From Kappaphycus alvarezii (Eukaryota > Rhodophyta > Florideophyceae > Gigartinales > Solieriaceae), in NCBI GenBank assembly GCA_002205965.3, contig NADL03000683.1:992001-1056000 (forward strand): a stretch of DNA of 64,000 bases, in the 5' to 3' direction. This document shows, one piece after another, positions 34,991 through 46,178 of this stretch. The notes below the pieces were generated by a model that saw only the letters and a program-made list of their open reading frames with translations, was not told the DNA's origin and did not search any database. The position numbers were made by a program, and so were the translations under genes. The first letter of the stretch is position 1, and each line of letters opens with the position of its first letter.

Positions 34991-36591
34991 AAAACATAGA
35001 CCCCGTCCACTTTGACAAACAGGAACATTGCTGCATTGAATATCTACTTTGCTGGAAGCTGTCCTTTCGACTTCACATAAAACCGCGAATTGGACGTTCA
35101 GAACCCAGCGAATCGTGCTTCTTCAATTTGCCCGGCACCATTTGCGGGCTTGGAAAAGGAACAAGCTTTCATTCTACACGACTCCGCCATGCGTCCAGAG
35201 TGTGGTGCACACAGCTTCGGCTGTCGCTATCAGTGATGCTAGGTCTCATGCATCCGTGAACATCAATGTTGAGAGCTTGCACACTGCTTTGCACGTAAAC
35301 ATCATATTCAAGATGTTCTAGTGGGAAGCTTCCTCTTTGCTCCTTGCTTCCTTTATCCTTTGAGGCAGAAGCACCTTCAAGTTCCTAGAGTTCTCCGAGT
35401 CCTTGCGCAAGCGCGTCCTGGTCGTTTTCCCGTTTCCAGTGCGCGTCATCATCAATCTTCTCGCTTTGCAAAACCCTTCCTATCGCTTTCTCTGAATGTT
35501 AAGGATATAGACTTCTTTCGATTGTTTGTAGCTTTAACGGTCCTTTCCTCTTTCATTTCGTCGCGGTTGATCCCCACAATCCGATCGACATTTCCCCGAG
35601 AGAAACTATGTCTGTTCCCTAAAGCTGAGCACAGGCCTATTGCATCATGACTTTGAATGGCAATAAGACTAATCGATCTTAGCTGAGGATGTATTCCGAT
35701 CCTTGGGTCTCCGGGATGGAATGTACGAATGGGGCGCTAGGAGAGAGATTTCCTGTTACACCCATTCCTCGTGAAAGAGGGAGCGACTGTGAAGGCTGAC
35801 TCAGGCAAAGGAAGGATGTTGACAGCTCAGTGAACGGGCCTGTAAACCTCACAACCGTGCCATCTTTAGGTACGCGGATGCACCGGAGGCATGGACGAAA
35901 TAGGCTACAACATCAGGCGACGCGGAGGGAAATGTCCACTAGCGGCTTGTCGTTGTCAGCATTTGCGATGACTGGTAAGCAACATGTGGAACCTTTGGGC
36001 CAAGAGAACAGCGGTAGGCCTCAGAGCCAACGTGTACTTCATGACACGAGTGCAGTTGGATTCCCGGTGGCGGTCCCGAACATCATACTTATGGCGCAGG
36101 GAACCGATGATGGAGACGAGTTGGTGAAATGCCGCCCTCCATTTGAGGCCCCCATGCACGATAGTAGTCTGGGCTCGCCACGCAACTATTCTTGGCATCT
36201 TCGCCGTCATTTATCATGGTCCTCCACGCGTCTAAAAGTACCATGAATGCTTTACCAGCGTTGATATCAGCTCCTCTATGCTGCGCTGCAAGCTTTAATA
36301 TTTCCGGCATAGACAAGATGGCACTACCATAGTCTGCTCATCATTGCTCAGAGCGCTATTACGGTGTTAAATCCCGAGCCACTTCGTAAGAAGCCTAGTG
36401 GCCTGGAGCGTAGAGGTTTGACATCTTTCGAGGTAGCCGGTTTGAAAGTAGCTGCAAAGGTTGTGTAGAGCAGGAAGGTTGGAGATGACTCACGTTGCAA
36501 ACGAGAAGACAAGCTGGATTTGGTTGCGCAAAGGCTCGTAGATCTTTTTGAAGAATTTCGAGGCGGCTTGGAATCAGAAAATGATGTAGGC
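34991..36591. other. Intergenic, no gene recognised
   Basis: No convincing open frame. The sequence just before the copia insertion (36.36-36.59 kb, plus strand) reads CKREDKLDLVAQRLVDLFEE and looks like a coding relic, but I cannot place it in a family. Confidence 0.45.
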
Positions 36592-36596
36592 GTAGT

Positions 36597-36965
36597 TGTT
36601 GGGAGACACTAGGATCAACGTGTCATCGTTGTCCAATGTGTGATACTTATCATACAGTGAGCCCCGCTGAACAGACGGGATCAAAGGAGTCTCGTTAGCA
36701 TTGCTGACATCGAGCACTGCTAGGTAATCTGTGGTTCAGAGTGGTGAAGAAGACGTGTGTGGACAAGATGTCTCCCTTGGGATGAAAGTCTCATAGAAGG
36801 CCAGGAATGGCGAGTACTGAGTGATGTTTAAAGCGTATATATAGTCATTCGAGTTGAGTAAAGCCTCCCGCCCGGCAGCGGTAAGGAGGCCACAGTTTCT
36901 ATTCCGATCCTCACGAGCCTCGGCACTCCTTCCCTCTGAGACTATTCCCCGATTTGTTGCTGACA
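36597..36965 (+). repeat. 5' LTR of copia copy 1
   Basis: 369 bp, identical by eye to the other three copia LTRs. A TATA box (TATATATA, 36836-36843) marks the likely promoter. Confidence 0.95.
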
Positions 36966-36978
36966 GGGTTATGGGCCC
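36966..36978 (+). promoter_or_regulatory. Primer-binding site matching initiator tRNA-Met anticodon arm
   Basis: GGGTTATGGGCCC directly follows the LTR. It is the reverse complement of GGGCCCATAACCC, the anticodon stem-loop of plant-type initiator tRNA-Met. This suggests priming by an internally cut half-tRNA, as in Drosophila copia, rather than by the tRNA 3' end. The likely gag start codon (36971) lies inside this site. Confidence 0.7.
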
Positions 36979-39900
36979 AGCCCATATGACGTCAAGTATG
37001 AACACTAAGTACGTTATTGACAAGCTTACAGGTGAGAACTATCTTGTATGGGCTACGCAGGTACAGCTGATCTTGGAGGCTAAAGGGTTATGGGAGTATG
37101 TTGATGGCACTAACTCTATGGCCGAGGACGCAAGCGATGAGGACAAGAAGAGGTACAGTCAAAGGAGTCGGCAGGCAATGGCAGAGATCATCCTTAATAT
37201 CGACTCGCGCTATGTAGTTTCCGTGATTTCGAAGGATCGACCGAAAGATGTATGGGACACTCTCAAGCAGATGAATCAGAGTCAAGCGCAGGCCACACAG
37301 GCCACATTGAGGCGTAAATTGCTGAGCACGCGCAAGAGCCAGGATCAAAGCATACAGGAATATGCCAGTTTAATCATTAAGATTGAGAACGAGCTTGCAG
37401 CGAGCGGATTCGAGTTTCCGAGTTTGACAAAAAGTTTGCCCTGCTGGAAGGCCTGCCTGAGACTTTTGGAACAATTAAGGCAATTCTACGTGAGCAGGAG
37501 AAGCTTACGTTTCCTCAGATTATGGCCAAGCTAGAGGTCCGTGAGGAGGAATTGAGATCGAATTCGGGACTCAATGCACGGGGAGAAGAAGACAGTAAGG
37601 CCTTCATGTCCGGTCGATTTAGCAAGGACATGAGAAAGTCGAAGAAGAACCCTAATGTTAAGTGTCATTATTGTGGCAAGAAAGGGCACATTCGTAGGAA
37701 TTGTTTTCGGAATCCCGCATCCGAGAAGTTCAAGCCGGGATTAAATGAGAGGGATAACAAAGAGAGTGGCCCTGGAGCAAGCAACGGAGACCAGGCGAAC
37801 ATTGCGTTTATGACGGTTACAGGGAACAATCATCAGTCTGTTGGAGACTTCACCGCAAATGGTTTGTGGACAGTTGTGCTTCTAGGCACATATGTAAGCA
37901 CAGATCCTATTTTCAGGATGTGCGGGAAGTGAGCAGCACCGTCGACACTGCAATGGAGGGTGACGGTGGCATGGCAAGCAAGTTCGTCGGTACAGTGAAT
38001 ATCATGTGTCAAGTTGGGGACACGGTAACGCCGATTACCCTGAAGGATGTGGCGTACATCCCGACTGCACGGACGAATTTAATTTCGTTGACTGCTATGC
38101 AGAGAGGTGGACTGGGGGTAGAGTTCCCTCCCGGACGGGATAGCTTTATTGTGAAGTCTGGAGAACAGGTAGTCATGGTAGGAAGCTCTCAAGCTCATCG
38201 AATTTCAGAGTTAGATGGTGTGAATGTCGTAACTGGTGGGAATGCTTTCCTCATCTCAGATGGAGCGCCTACCAAGGGATCTGTTAACATCGAGCTGTTA
38301 CACAGGAGATTGACACATGTGAATTGCGACGTGATCAAGGATATGATCAGACACGATGTAGTCGATGGACTACATGATGCCAAGTCACAGAGGGTGTCAT
38401 ATGAGATATGCGCGGAATGCAAATCTGGGAAAGCAACCGCTGCTCCACACAAACCGGTACAGTCACAGGTGAGCGAAATTGGGGAATTGGTCCATGCCGA
38501 TTTGGTAGGGAAGGTGGAACCGCCATCTTTGGGTAATGCAGAATACATATTGACAGTATTAGATGATGCCAGTGCTGGCTCGTGGGTGGCGTTTCTGAAA
38601 CAAAAATCAGATACTGCGCGGAGTTTTATTAAGATTATCAATCAGATTGACAGAAAGTCAACCAATGGCGTGCAGAGGGTGAGGACAGATCGAGGAACCG
38701 AGTATTTTTCCACAGCTCTGCAGAAGTTCCTTGATGACAAGGGTATTAGCCATGAAACTACTTCCGCATATTCTCCGGAGTCAAACGGCAAAGCCGAGAG
38801 ACTGAACCGCACCTTAGTCGAGCGTGGAAGGGCCATCGTCGCGGAGCTTGCCTCTATACAAGGCGATAAGGCCAACGAATACCGACGCTTCTGGGCTGAA
38901 GCGGTCAACACCGCCAACTATGTTCGCAATAGAGTGCTGAACAAGGGTACATCACCTGTATTTGGGAAAAAGACGCCATATGAAGTACTTAACGGCAGGA
39001 AACCGAACATTGCAAACATCCGTGTGTTCGGGTCTAAGGTGTATGTCTTGCAGCCCACGAAGTATAAGCGGAACAAGTTCGATCCGAAGGCCCTGGAGGG
39101 GATCCATGTTGGGTACGAGTCAGGAAATGCTTATCGCATTTATCTCCCCAGCAAGGAAGAGGTTTTAGTAAGCCGTGACGTGACGTTTATTGAGAAGCTT
39201 GTACCGGAAAAGGGAGTATCTGGAATAGTTGAGAGTGGTACTAGAGAAGCAGCTTTTGGCAGTGAAGACGATCCGGAGGCAACTATCCTTGCGGGGGAGT
39301 CCCGCGTAAGCACTATAGTTAGGGGTGCTAGTGGTGCTGAAACGGAAGCAGCAGGAGATCGTGATATGCCTGAAATTGATGAGGGAAGGCTTACATACAC
39401 CCCTCCAGTCACGCGCCGATCAGAGAGAGCAAAACAGGGCCCTCCACATAGGTACAAGGATGCTGCATGGTTTGCTTTGATGACAGGTACTGGGTTTTCC
39501 AGTTTATCTAGTACCTCCGTTCCCCTTTCAATGGAGGAAGCACTGAAGCACCCAGAGCGGGACCATTGGGTAGATGCAATTAGGAGTGAGATGCAGTCTA
39601 TTGTACAGCTGAACACGTTTAAGCTTGAGGCCCCACCGCCTGGTCGTAACTTGGTCTCATGCAAGTGGGTTTTTGATCTGAAACGGAACAGTGAGGGAGA
39701 CGTTGTTCGATACAAAGCGCGCCTCGTCGCGCGAGGATTCTCACAAGTCCGTGGCACGGACTACTTTGATGTTTATTCTCCAGTCGTAAGGTATGAGACG
39801 TTCCGACTGCTAATGGGGATGGCAGTCGCCAATGATTACATCATAGAACATGTGGACATTAAGACGGCATTTATTCGGTCACCACTTGACGTTGAGATTT

Positions 39901-41124
39901 ACATGGTTCCTCCGGAGCTGCCGGACGAGCTTAGAGATGAATTCGGTTACCATCTCTGGTATGGTAAGGCATGGCGGTTACTGAAAGCCCTATATGGCCT
40001 GAAGCAGGGGGCACGTGCGTGGTACAACAAGCTGAACTCGTATTTGGTTAACCGTCTGGGTTTTATTCAGTCCTCATATGACCCCAGCCTTTATTTTCGT
40101 GATGATGGGGGCTATCGCCTGTTACTATTGATTTATGTCGATGATGTTCTAATTGCAGCCAAACTGCCAGAGCAGGTGCATGCAATCAGGGGGCATCTTG
40201 AGAAGGAGTTTGAGATACGAAATCTCGGTTCGGCCAACCTATTTCTTGGTATCAAGATACATTATGAAAGGGGACACAAAAGACTTGTGAGGCTGAGTCA
40301 GGAACAATACATATCAGCGCTACTTCAAACGTTCAATATGGAAAGTGCTAAAGTACTGTTGACTCCCATGAGGCCCAAAGTCCCCTCACTGCTGGCAAGA
40401 TGCTGCTGTAATGAAGAAACAGAGTGTCCAGATGTACCGTATCGTGAACTGATTGGGTCATTGATGTACTTGTCTATGACAACTCGGCCCGACATATGTT
40501 ATTCAGTCTCGCTTTTGGCTCGGTATATGCACAATTATGGCGCAGTGCACTGGAATGCAGCCAAGAATATTCTGAGGTATTTGCGCGGGACAAAGGGGTT
40601 AAGCCTCAGATACGAGGGAGGATCTTATGTATGTGGCTTTACGGATGCGGACTGGGGCGGAGATTTGCTAAGTAGGAAGTCAACGGGTGGCTATTGTTTT
40701 CTTATTGGAGGTACTGCATTCGCGTGGAGGTCTAAGTTGCAGAGAGTGGTTGCGGCATCATCTCTTGAGGCTGAGTACATTGCTCAAGCTGCCGCCGTGA
40801 AGGAAGCACTATGGATTCGAGGTTTATGCGGTGAGCTGTTATTAACAGCTTCAAATGCCAGTTTCCCGCTGTTCGCTGACAATGAAGGTGCTATTGGTCT
40901 GGCAAAAAGATTGTATCATTTCCAATCGCACGAAACATATTGTTATCGCGTACCACCTGACAAAGGACTACATTAAGAAGGGTTTTGTAAGTATCGAGTA
41001 CGTTCCTACTTCGCACATGGCAGCTGATATGATGACCAAGCCTGTGGAAAGGATTAAGCTCAGTCGTAACTGCGACAGCATTGGATTGAAGACGGAAGCC
41101 ATTGGGAAAGTGATTCAACATTGA
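36971..41124 (+). pseudogene. Copia gag-pol, copy 1, two single-base deletions
   Basis: Same protein as copy 2, but split. One T is missing in the T-run at 37415-37417 (GAGTTTCC against GAGTTTTCC in copy 2), and one G is missing at 37852/37853 (TTCACCGC against TTCAGCCGC). Reading moves from gag to the zinc-knuckle frame (37522) to the protease-integrase-RT frame (to 40976). A third break, shared with copy 2, lies near 40903-40915; the last about 65 codons of RNase H (HIVIAYHLTKDYIKKGFVSI) are in another frame ending at 41124, 15 bases before the 3' LTR. Confidence 0.9.
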
Positions 41125-41139
41125 ACAACGAAGGGGGCA

Positions 41140-41508
41140 TGTTGGGAGACACTAGGATCAACGTGTCATCGTTGTCCAATGTGTGATACTTATCATACAG
41201 TGAGCCCCGCTGAACAGACGGGATCAAAGGAGTCTCGTTAGCATTGCTGACATCGAGCACTGCTAGGTAATCTGTGGTTCAGAGTGGTGAAGAAGACGTG
41301 TGTGGACAAGATGTCTCCCTTGGGATGAAAGTCTCATAGAAGGCCAGGAATGGCGAGTACTGAGTGATGTTTAAAGCGTATATATAGTCATTCGAGTTGA
41401 GTAAAGCCTCCCGCCCGGCAGCGGTAAGGAGGCCACAGTTTCTATTCCGATCCTCACGAGCCTCGGCACTCCTTCCCTCTGAGACTATTCCCCGATTTGT
41501 TGCTGACA
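41140..41508 (+). repeat. 3' LTR of copia copy 1
   Basis: 369 bp, identical to the 5' LTR; followed by target duplication GTAGT. Confidence 0.95.
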
Positions 41509-41513
41509 GTAGT

Positions 41514-41628
41514 GCACGAGTAAAGACATCGTGCACAACATTTTGGCCATGATGTTCACCAGGTGTTCCGTCTCTAGACCGTAATCTACTACACAGGACA
41601 GCAAGACAGCAATCATCACTTTCGATGA
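41514..41628. other. Original host DNA between the two copia insertions
   Basis: Only 115 bp of non-element sequence remain between the two target duplications. No gene is visible. Confidence 0.8.
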
Positions 41629-41633
41629 AAATC

Positions 41634-42002
41634 TGTCAGCAACAAATCGGGGAATAGTCTCAGAGGGAAGGAGTGCCGAGGCTCGTGAGGATCGGAATAG
41701 AAACTGTGGCCTCCTTACCGCTGCCGGGCGGGAGGCTTTACTCAACTCGAATGACTATATATACGCTTTAAACATCACTCAGTACTCGCCATTCCTGGCC
41801 TTCTATGAGACTTTCATCCCAAGGGAGACATCTTGTCCACACACGTCTTCTTCACCACTCTGAACCACAGATTACCTAGCAGTGCTCGATGTCAGCAATG
41901 CTAACGAGACTCCTTTGATCCCGTCTGTTCAGCGGGGCTCACTGTATGATAAGTATCACACATTGGACAACGATGACACGTTGATCCTAGTGTCTCCCAA
42001 CA
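41634..42002 (-). repeat. 3' LTR of copia copy 2
   Basis: 369 bp; preceded, in element orientation, by the polypurine tract at 42003-42011. Confidence 0.95.
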
Positions 42003-42017
42003 TGCCCCCTTCGTTGT

Positions 42018-42233
42018 TCAATGTTGAATCACTTTCCCAATGGCTTCCGTCTTCAATCCAATGCTGTCGCAGTTACGACTGAGCTTAATCCTTTCCACAG
42101 GCTTGGTCATCATATCAGCTGCCATGTGCGAAGTAGGAACGTACTCGATACTTACAAAACCCTTCTTAATGTAGTCCTTTGTCAGGTGGTACGCGATAAC
42201 AATATGTTTCGTGCGATTGGAAATGATACAATC
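42018..42233 (-). pseudogene. RNase H C-terminal end of copia copy 2, in shifted frame
   Basis: Reads NRTKHIVIAYHLTKDYIKKG, IEYVPTSHMAADMMTKPVER: the normal end of copia RNase H, one frame away from the main polyprotein. The join is in a run of five A (GGCAAAAAGATTG), identical in both element copies. Confidence 0.8.
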
Positions 42234-45200
42234 TTTTTGCCAGACCAATAGCACCTTCATTGTCAGCGAACAGCGGGAAACTGGCATTTGAAGCTGTTAA
42301 TAACAGCTCACCGCATAAACCTCGAATCCATAGTGCTTCCTTCACGGCGGCAGCTTGAGCAATGTACTCAGCCTCAAGAGATGATGCCGCAACCACTCTC
42401 TGCAACTTAGACCTCCACGCGAATGCAGTACCTCCAATAAGAAAACAATAGCCACCCGTTGACTTCCTACTTAGCAAATCTCCGCCCCAGTCCGCATCCG
42501 TAAAGCCACATACATAAGATCCTCCCTCGTATCTGAGGCTTAACCCCTTTGTCCCGCGCAAATACCTCAGAATATTCTTGGCTGCATTCCAGTGCACTGC
42601 GCCATAATTGTGCATATACCGAGCCAAAAGCGAGACTGAATAACATATGTCGGGCCGAGTTGTCATAGACAAGTACATCAATGACCCAATCAGTTCACGA
42701 TACGGTACATCTGGACACTCTGTTTCTTCATTACAGCAGCATCTTGCCAGCAGTGAGGGGACTTTGGGCCTCATGGGAGTCAACAGTACTTTAGCACTTT
42801 CCATATTGAACGTTTGAAGTAGCGCTGATATGTATTGTTCCTGACTCAGCCTCACAAGTCTTTTGTGTCCCCTTTCATAATGTATCTTGATACCAAGAAA
42901 TAGGTTGGCCGAACCGAGATTTCGTATCTCAAACTCCTTCTCAAGATGCCCCCTGATTGCATGCACCTGCTCTGGCAGTTTGGCTGCAATTAGAACATCA
43001 TCGACATAAATCAATAGTAACAGGCGATAGCCCCCATCATCACGAAAATAAAGGCTGGGGTCATATGAGGACTGAATAAAACCCAGACGGTTAACCAAAT
43101 ACGAGTTCAGCTTGTTGTACCACGCACGTGCCCCCTGCTTCAGGCCATATAGGGCTTTCAGTAACCGCCATGCCTTACCATACCAGAGATGGTAACCGAA
43201 TTCATCTCTAAGCTCGTCCGGCAGCTCCGGAGGAACCATGTAAATCTCAACGTCAAGTGGTGACCGAATAAATGCCGTCTTAATGTCCACATGTTCTATG
43301 ATGTAATCATTGGCGACTGCCATCCCCATTAGCAGTCGGAACGTCTCATACCTTACGACTGGAGAATAAACATCAAAGTAGTCCGTGCCACGGACTTGTG
43401 AGAATCCTCGCGCGACGAGGCGCGCTTTGTATCGAACAACGTCTCCCTCACTGTTCCGTTTCAGATCAAAAACCCACTTGCATGAGACCAAGTTACGACC
43501 AGGCGGTGGGGCCTCAAGCTTAAACGTGTTCAGCTGTACAATAGACTGCATCTCACTCCTAATTGCATCTACCCAATGGTCCCGCTCTGGGTGCTTCAGT
43601 GCTTCCTCCATTGAAAGGGGAACGGAGGTACTAGATAAACTGGAAAACCCAGTACCTGTCATCAAAGCAAACCATGCAGCATCCTTGTACCTATGTGGAG
43701 GGCCCTGTTTTGCTCTCTCTGATCGGCGCGTGACTGGAGGGGTGTATGTAAGCCTTCCCTCATCAATTTCAGGCATATCACGATCTCCTGCTGCTTCCGT
43801 TTCAGCACCACTAGCACCCCTAACTATAGTGCTTACGCGGGACTCCCCCGCAAGGATAGTTGCCTCCGGATCGTCTTCACTGCCAAAAGCTGCTTCTCTA
43901 GTACCACTCTCAACTATTCCAGATACTCCCTTTTCCGGTACAAGCTTCTCAATAAACGTCACGTCACGGCTTACTAAAACCTCTTCCTTGCTGGGGAGAT
44001 AAATGCGATAAGCATTTCCTGACTCGTACCCAACATGGATCCCCTCCAGGGCCTTCGGATCGAACTTGTTCCGCTTATACTTCGTGGGCTGCAAGACATA
44101 CACCTTAGACCCGAACACACGGATGTTTGCAATGTTCGGTTTCCTGCCGTTAAGTACTTCATATGGCGTCTTTTTCCCAAATACAGGTGATGTACCCTTG
44201 TTCAGCACTCTATTGCGAACATAGTTGGCGGTGTTGACCGCTTCAGCCCAGAAGCGTCGGTATTCGTTGGCCTTATCGCCTTGTATAGAGGCAAGCTCCG
44301 CGACGATGGCCCTTCCACGCTCGACTAAGGTGCGGTTCAGTCTCTCGGCTTTGCCGTTTGACTCCGGAGAATATGCGGAAGTAGTTTCATGGCTAATACC
44401 CTTGTCATCAAGGAACTTCTGCAGAGCTGTGGAAAAATACTCGGTTCCTCGATCTGTCCTCACCCTCTGCACGCCATTGGTTGACTTTCTGTCAATCTGA
44501 TTGATAATCTTAATAAAACTCCGCGCAGTATCTGATTTTTGTTTCAGAAACGCCACCCACGAGCCAGCACTGGCATCATCTAATACTGTCAATATGTATT
44601 CTGCATTACCCAAAGATGGCGGTTCCACCTTCCCTACCAAATCGGCATGGACCAATTCCCCAATTTCGCTCACCTGTGACTGTACCGGTTTGTGTGGAGC
44701 AGCGGTTGCTTTCCCAGATTTGCATTCCGCGCATATCTCATATGACACCCTCTGTGACTTGGCATCATGTAGTCCATCGACTACATCGTGTCTGATCATA
44801 TCCTTGATCACGTCGCAATTCACATGTGTCAATCTCCTGTGTAACAGCTCGATGTTAACAGATCCCTTGGTAGGCGCTCCATCTGAGATGAGGAAAGCAT
44901 TCCCACCAGTTACGACATTCACACCATCTAACTCTGAAATTAGATGAGCTTGAGAGCTTCCTACCATGACTACCTGTTCTCCAGACTTCACAATAAAGCT
45001 ATCCCGTCCGGGAGGGAACTCTACCCCCAGTCCACCTCTCTGCATAGCAGTCAACGAAATTAAATTCGTCCGTGCAGTCGGGATGTACGCCACATCCTTC
45101 AGGGTAATCGGCGTTACCGTGTCCCCAACTTGACACATGATATTCACTGTACCGACGAACTTGCTTGCCATGCCACCGTCACCCTCCATTGCAGTGTCGA

Positions 45201-46173
45201 CGGTGCTGCTCACTTCCCGCACATCCTGAAAATAGGATCTGTGCTTACATATGTGCCTAGAAGCACAACTGTCCACAAACCATTTGCGGCTGAAGTCTCC
45301 AACAGACTGATGATTGTTCCCTGTAACCGTCATAAACGCAATGTTCGCCTGGTCTCCGTTGCTTGCTCCAGGGCCACTCTCTTTGTTATCCCTCTCATTT
45401 AATCCCGGCTTGAACTTCTCGGATGCGGGATTCCGAAAACAATTCCTACGAATGTGCCCTTTCTTGCCACAATAATGACACTTAACATTAGGGTTCTTCT
45501 TCGACTTTCTCATGTCCTTGCTAAATCGACCGGACATGAAGGCCTTACTGTCTTCTTCTCCCCGTGCATTGAGTCCCGAATTCGATCTCAATTCCTCCTC
45601 ACGGACCTCTAGCTTGGCCATAATCTGAGGAAACGTAAGCTTCTCCTGCTCACGTAGAATTGCCTTAATTGTTCCAAAAGTCTCAGGCAGGCCTTCCAGC
45701 AGGGCAAACTTTTTGTCAAACTCGGAAAACTCGAATCCGCTCGCTGCAAGCTCGTTCTCAATCTTAATGATTAAACTGGCATATTCCTGTATGCTTTGAT
45801 CCTGGCTCTTGCGCGTGCTCAGCAATTTACGCCTCAATGTGGCCTGTGTGGCCTGCGCTTGACTCTGATTCATCTGCTTGAGAGTGTCCCATACATCTTT
45901 CGGTCGATCCTTCGAAATCACGGAAACTACATAGCGCGAGTCGATATTAAGGATGATCTCTGCCATTGCCTGCCGACTCCTTTGACTGTACCTCTTCTTG
46001 TCCTCATCGCTTGCGTCCTCGGCCATAGAGTTAGTGCCATCAACATACTCCCATAACCCTTTAGCCTCCAAGATCAGCTGTACCTGCGTAGCCCATACAA
46101 GATAGTTCTCACCTGTAAGCTTGTCAATAACGTACTTAGTGTTCATACTTGACGTCATATGGGCTGGGCCCAT
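42166..46173 (-). CDS. Copia gag-pol polyprotein, copy 2 (intact main frame)
   Basis: About 1335 codons from the ATG inside the primer site; the frame is also open upstream through the LTR to 46290. Domains in order: gag (MNTKYVIDKLTGENYLVWAT), zinc knuckle CHYCGKKGHIRRNC, protease WFVDSCASRHICK, gag-pre-integrase (LLHRRLTHVNCDVI ... CAEC), integrase core (HADLVGKVEPPS, RTDRGTEYFS, SNGKAERLNRT), reverse transcriptase (HVDIKTAFI, YGLKQGARAWYNKL, IYVDDVLIA) and RNase H (FTDADWGGD, SLEAEYIAQ, ADNEGAIGLA). The protease triad is D-S-C where D-S-G is normal. The frame ends early at 42166; the expected C-terminal about 65 residues are in the next frame down to 42018. Gag and pol are fused, as usual for copia elements. 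Confidence 0.95.
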   Translation of the reverse strand: MGPAHMTSSMNTKYVIDKLTGENYLVWATQVQLILEAKGLWEYVDGTNSMAEDASDEDKKRYSQRSRQAMAEIILNIDSRYVVSVISKDRPKDVWDTLKQMNQSQAQATQATLRRKLLSTRKSQDQSIQEYASLIIKIENELAASGFEFSEFDKKFALLEGLPETFGTIKAILREQEKLTFPQIMAKLEVREEELRSNSGLNARGEEDSKAFMSGRFSKDMRKSKKNPNVKCHYCGKKGHIRRNCFRNPASEKFKPGLNERDNKESGPGASNGDQANIAFMTVTGNNHQSVGDFSRKWFVDSCASRHICKHRSYFQDVREVSSTVDTAMEGDGGMASKFVGTVNIMCQVGDTVTPITLKDVAYIPTARTNLISLTAMQRGGLGVEFPPGRDSFIVKSGEQVVMVGSSQAHLISELDGVNVVTGGNAFLISDGAPTKGSVNIELLHRRLTHVNCDVIKDMIRHDVVDGLHDAKSQRVSYEICAECKSGKATAAPHKPVQSQVSEIGELVHADLVGKVEPPSLGNAEYILTVLDDASAGSWVAFLKQKSDTARSFIKIINQIDRKSTNGVQRVRTDRGTEYFSTALQKFLDDKGISHETTSAYSPESNGKAERLNRTLVERGRAIVAELASIQGDKANEYRRFWAEAVNTANYVRNRVLNKGTSPVFGKKTPYEVLNGRKPNIANIRVFGSKVYVLQPTKYKRNKFDPKALEGIHVGYESGNAYRIYLPSKEEVLVSRDVTFIEKLVPEKGVSGIVESGTREAAFGSEDDPEATILAGESRVSTIVRGASGAETEAAGDRDMPEIDEGRLTYTPPVTRRSERAKQGPPHRYKDAAWFALMTGTGFSSLSSTSVPLSMEEALKHPERDHWVDAIRSEMQSIVQLNTFKLEAPPPGRNLVSCKWVFDLKRNSEGDVVRYKARLVARGFSQVRGTDYFDVYSPVVRYETFRLLMGMAVANDYIIEHVDIKTAFIRSPLDVEIYMVPPELPDELRDEFGYHLWYGKAWRLLKALYGLKQGARAWYNKLNSYLVNRLGFIQSSYDPSLYFRDDGGYRLLLLIYVDDVLIAAKLPEQVHAIRGHLEKEFEIRNLGSANLFLGIKIHYERGHKRLVRLSQEQYISALLQTFNMESAKVLLTPMRPKVPSLLARCCCNEETECPDVPYRELIGSLMYLSMTTRPDICYSVSLLARYMHNYGAVHWNAAKNILRYLRGTKGLSLRYEGGSYVCGFTDADWGGDLLSRKSTGGYCFLIGGTAFAWRSKLQRVVAASSLEAEYIAQAAAVKEALWIRGLCGELLLTASNASFPLFADNEGAIGLAKRLYHFQSHETYCYRVPPDKGLH

Positions 46174-46178
46174 AACCC

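Larger units (their letters stand above)
36597..41508 (+). mobile_element. Copia (Ty1-type) retrotransposon, copy 1, plus strand
   Basis: 4912 bp with identical 369-bp LTRs (36597-36965 and 41140-41508) that start TGTTGGGAG and end TGACA. A 5-bp target duplication GTAGT flanks it (36592-36596 and 41509-41513). The primer site follows the 5' LTR and a polypurine tract (AAGGGGGCA, 41131-41139) precedes the 3' LTR. Identical LTRs imply recent insertion. It differs from copy 2 by two single-base deletions, which account exactly for the 2-bp length difference, and by at least one substitution (G at 38200). Confidence 0.95.

Noticed and set aside
34546..35028. 160-codon minus-strand frame
   Set aside because: Alternative frame over the second endonuclease fragment; the 34506-34943 frame carries the conserved motifs.
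39140..39757. 205-codon frame antisense to copia pol (also at 43385-44002)
   Set aside because: Exact antisense shadow of the reverse transcriptase region; it appears twice only because the element is duplicated.
41509..41633. Hairpin loop of a single large inverted duplication
   Set aside because: Each copia copy has its own distinct 5-bp target duplication, so two insertions explain the arrangement better than one inverted duplication event.
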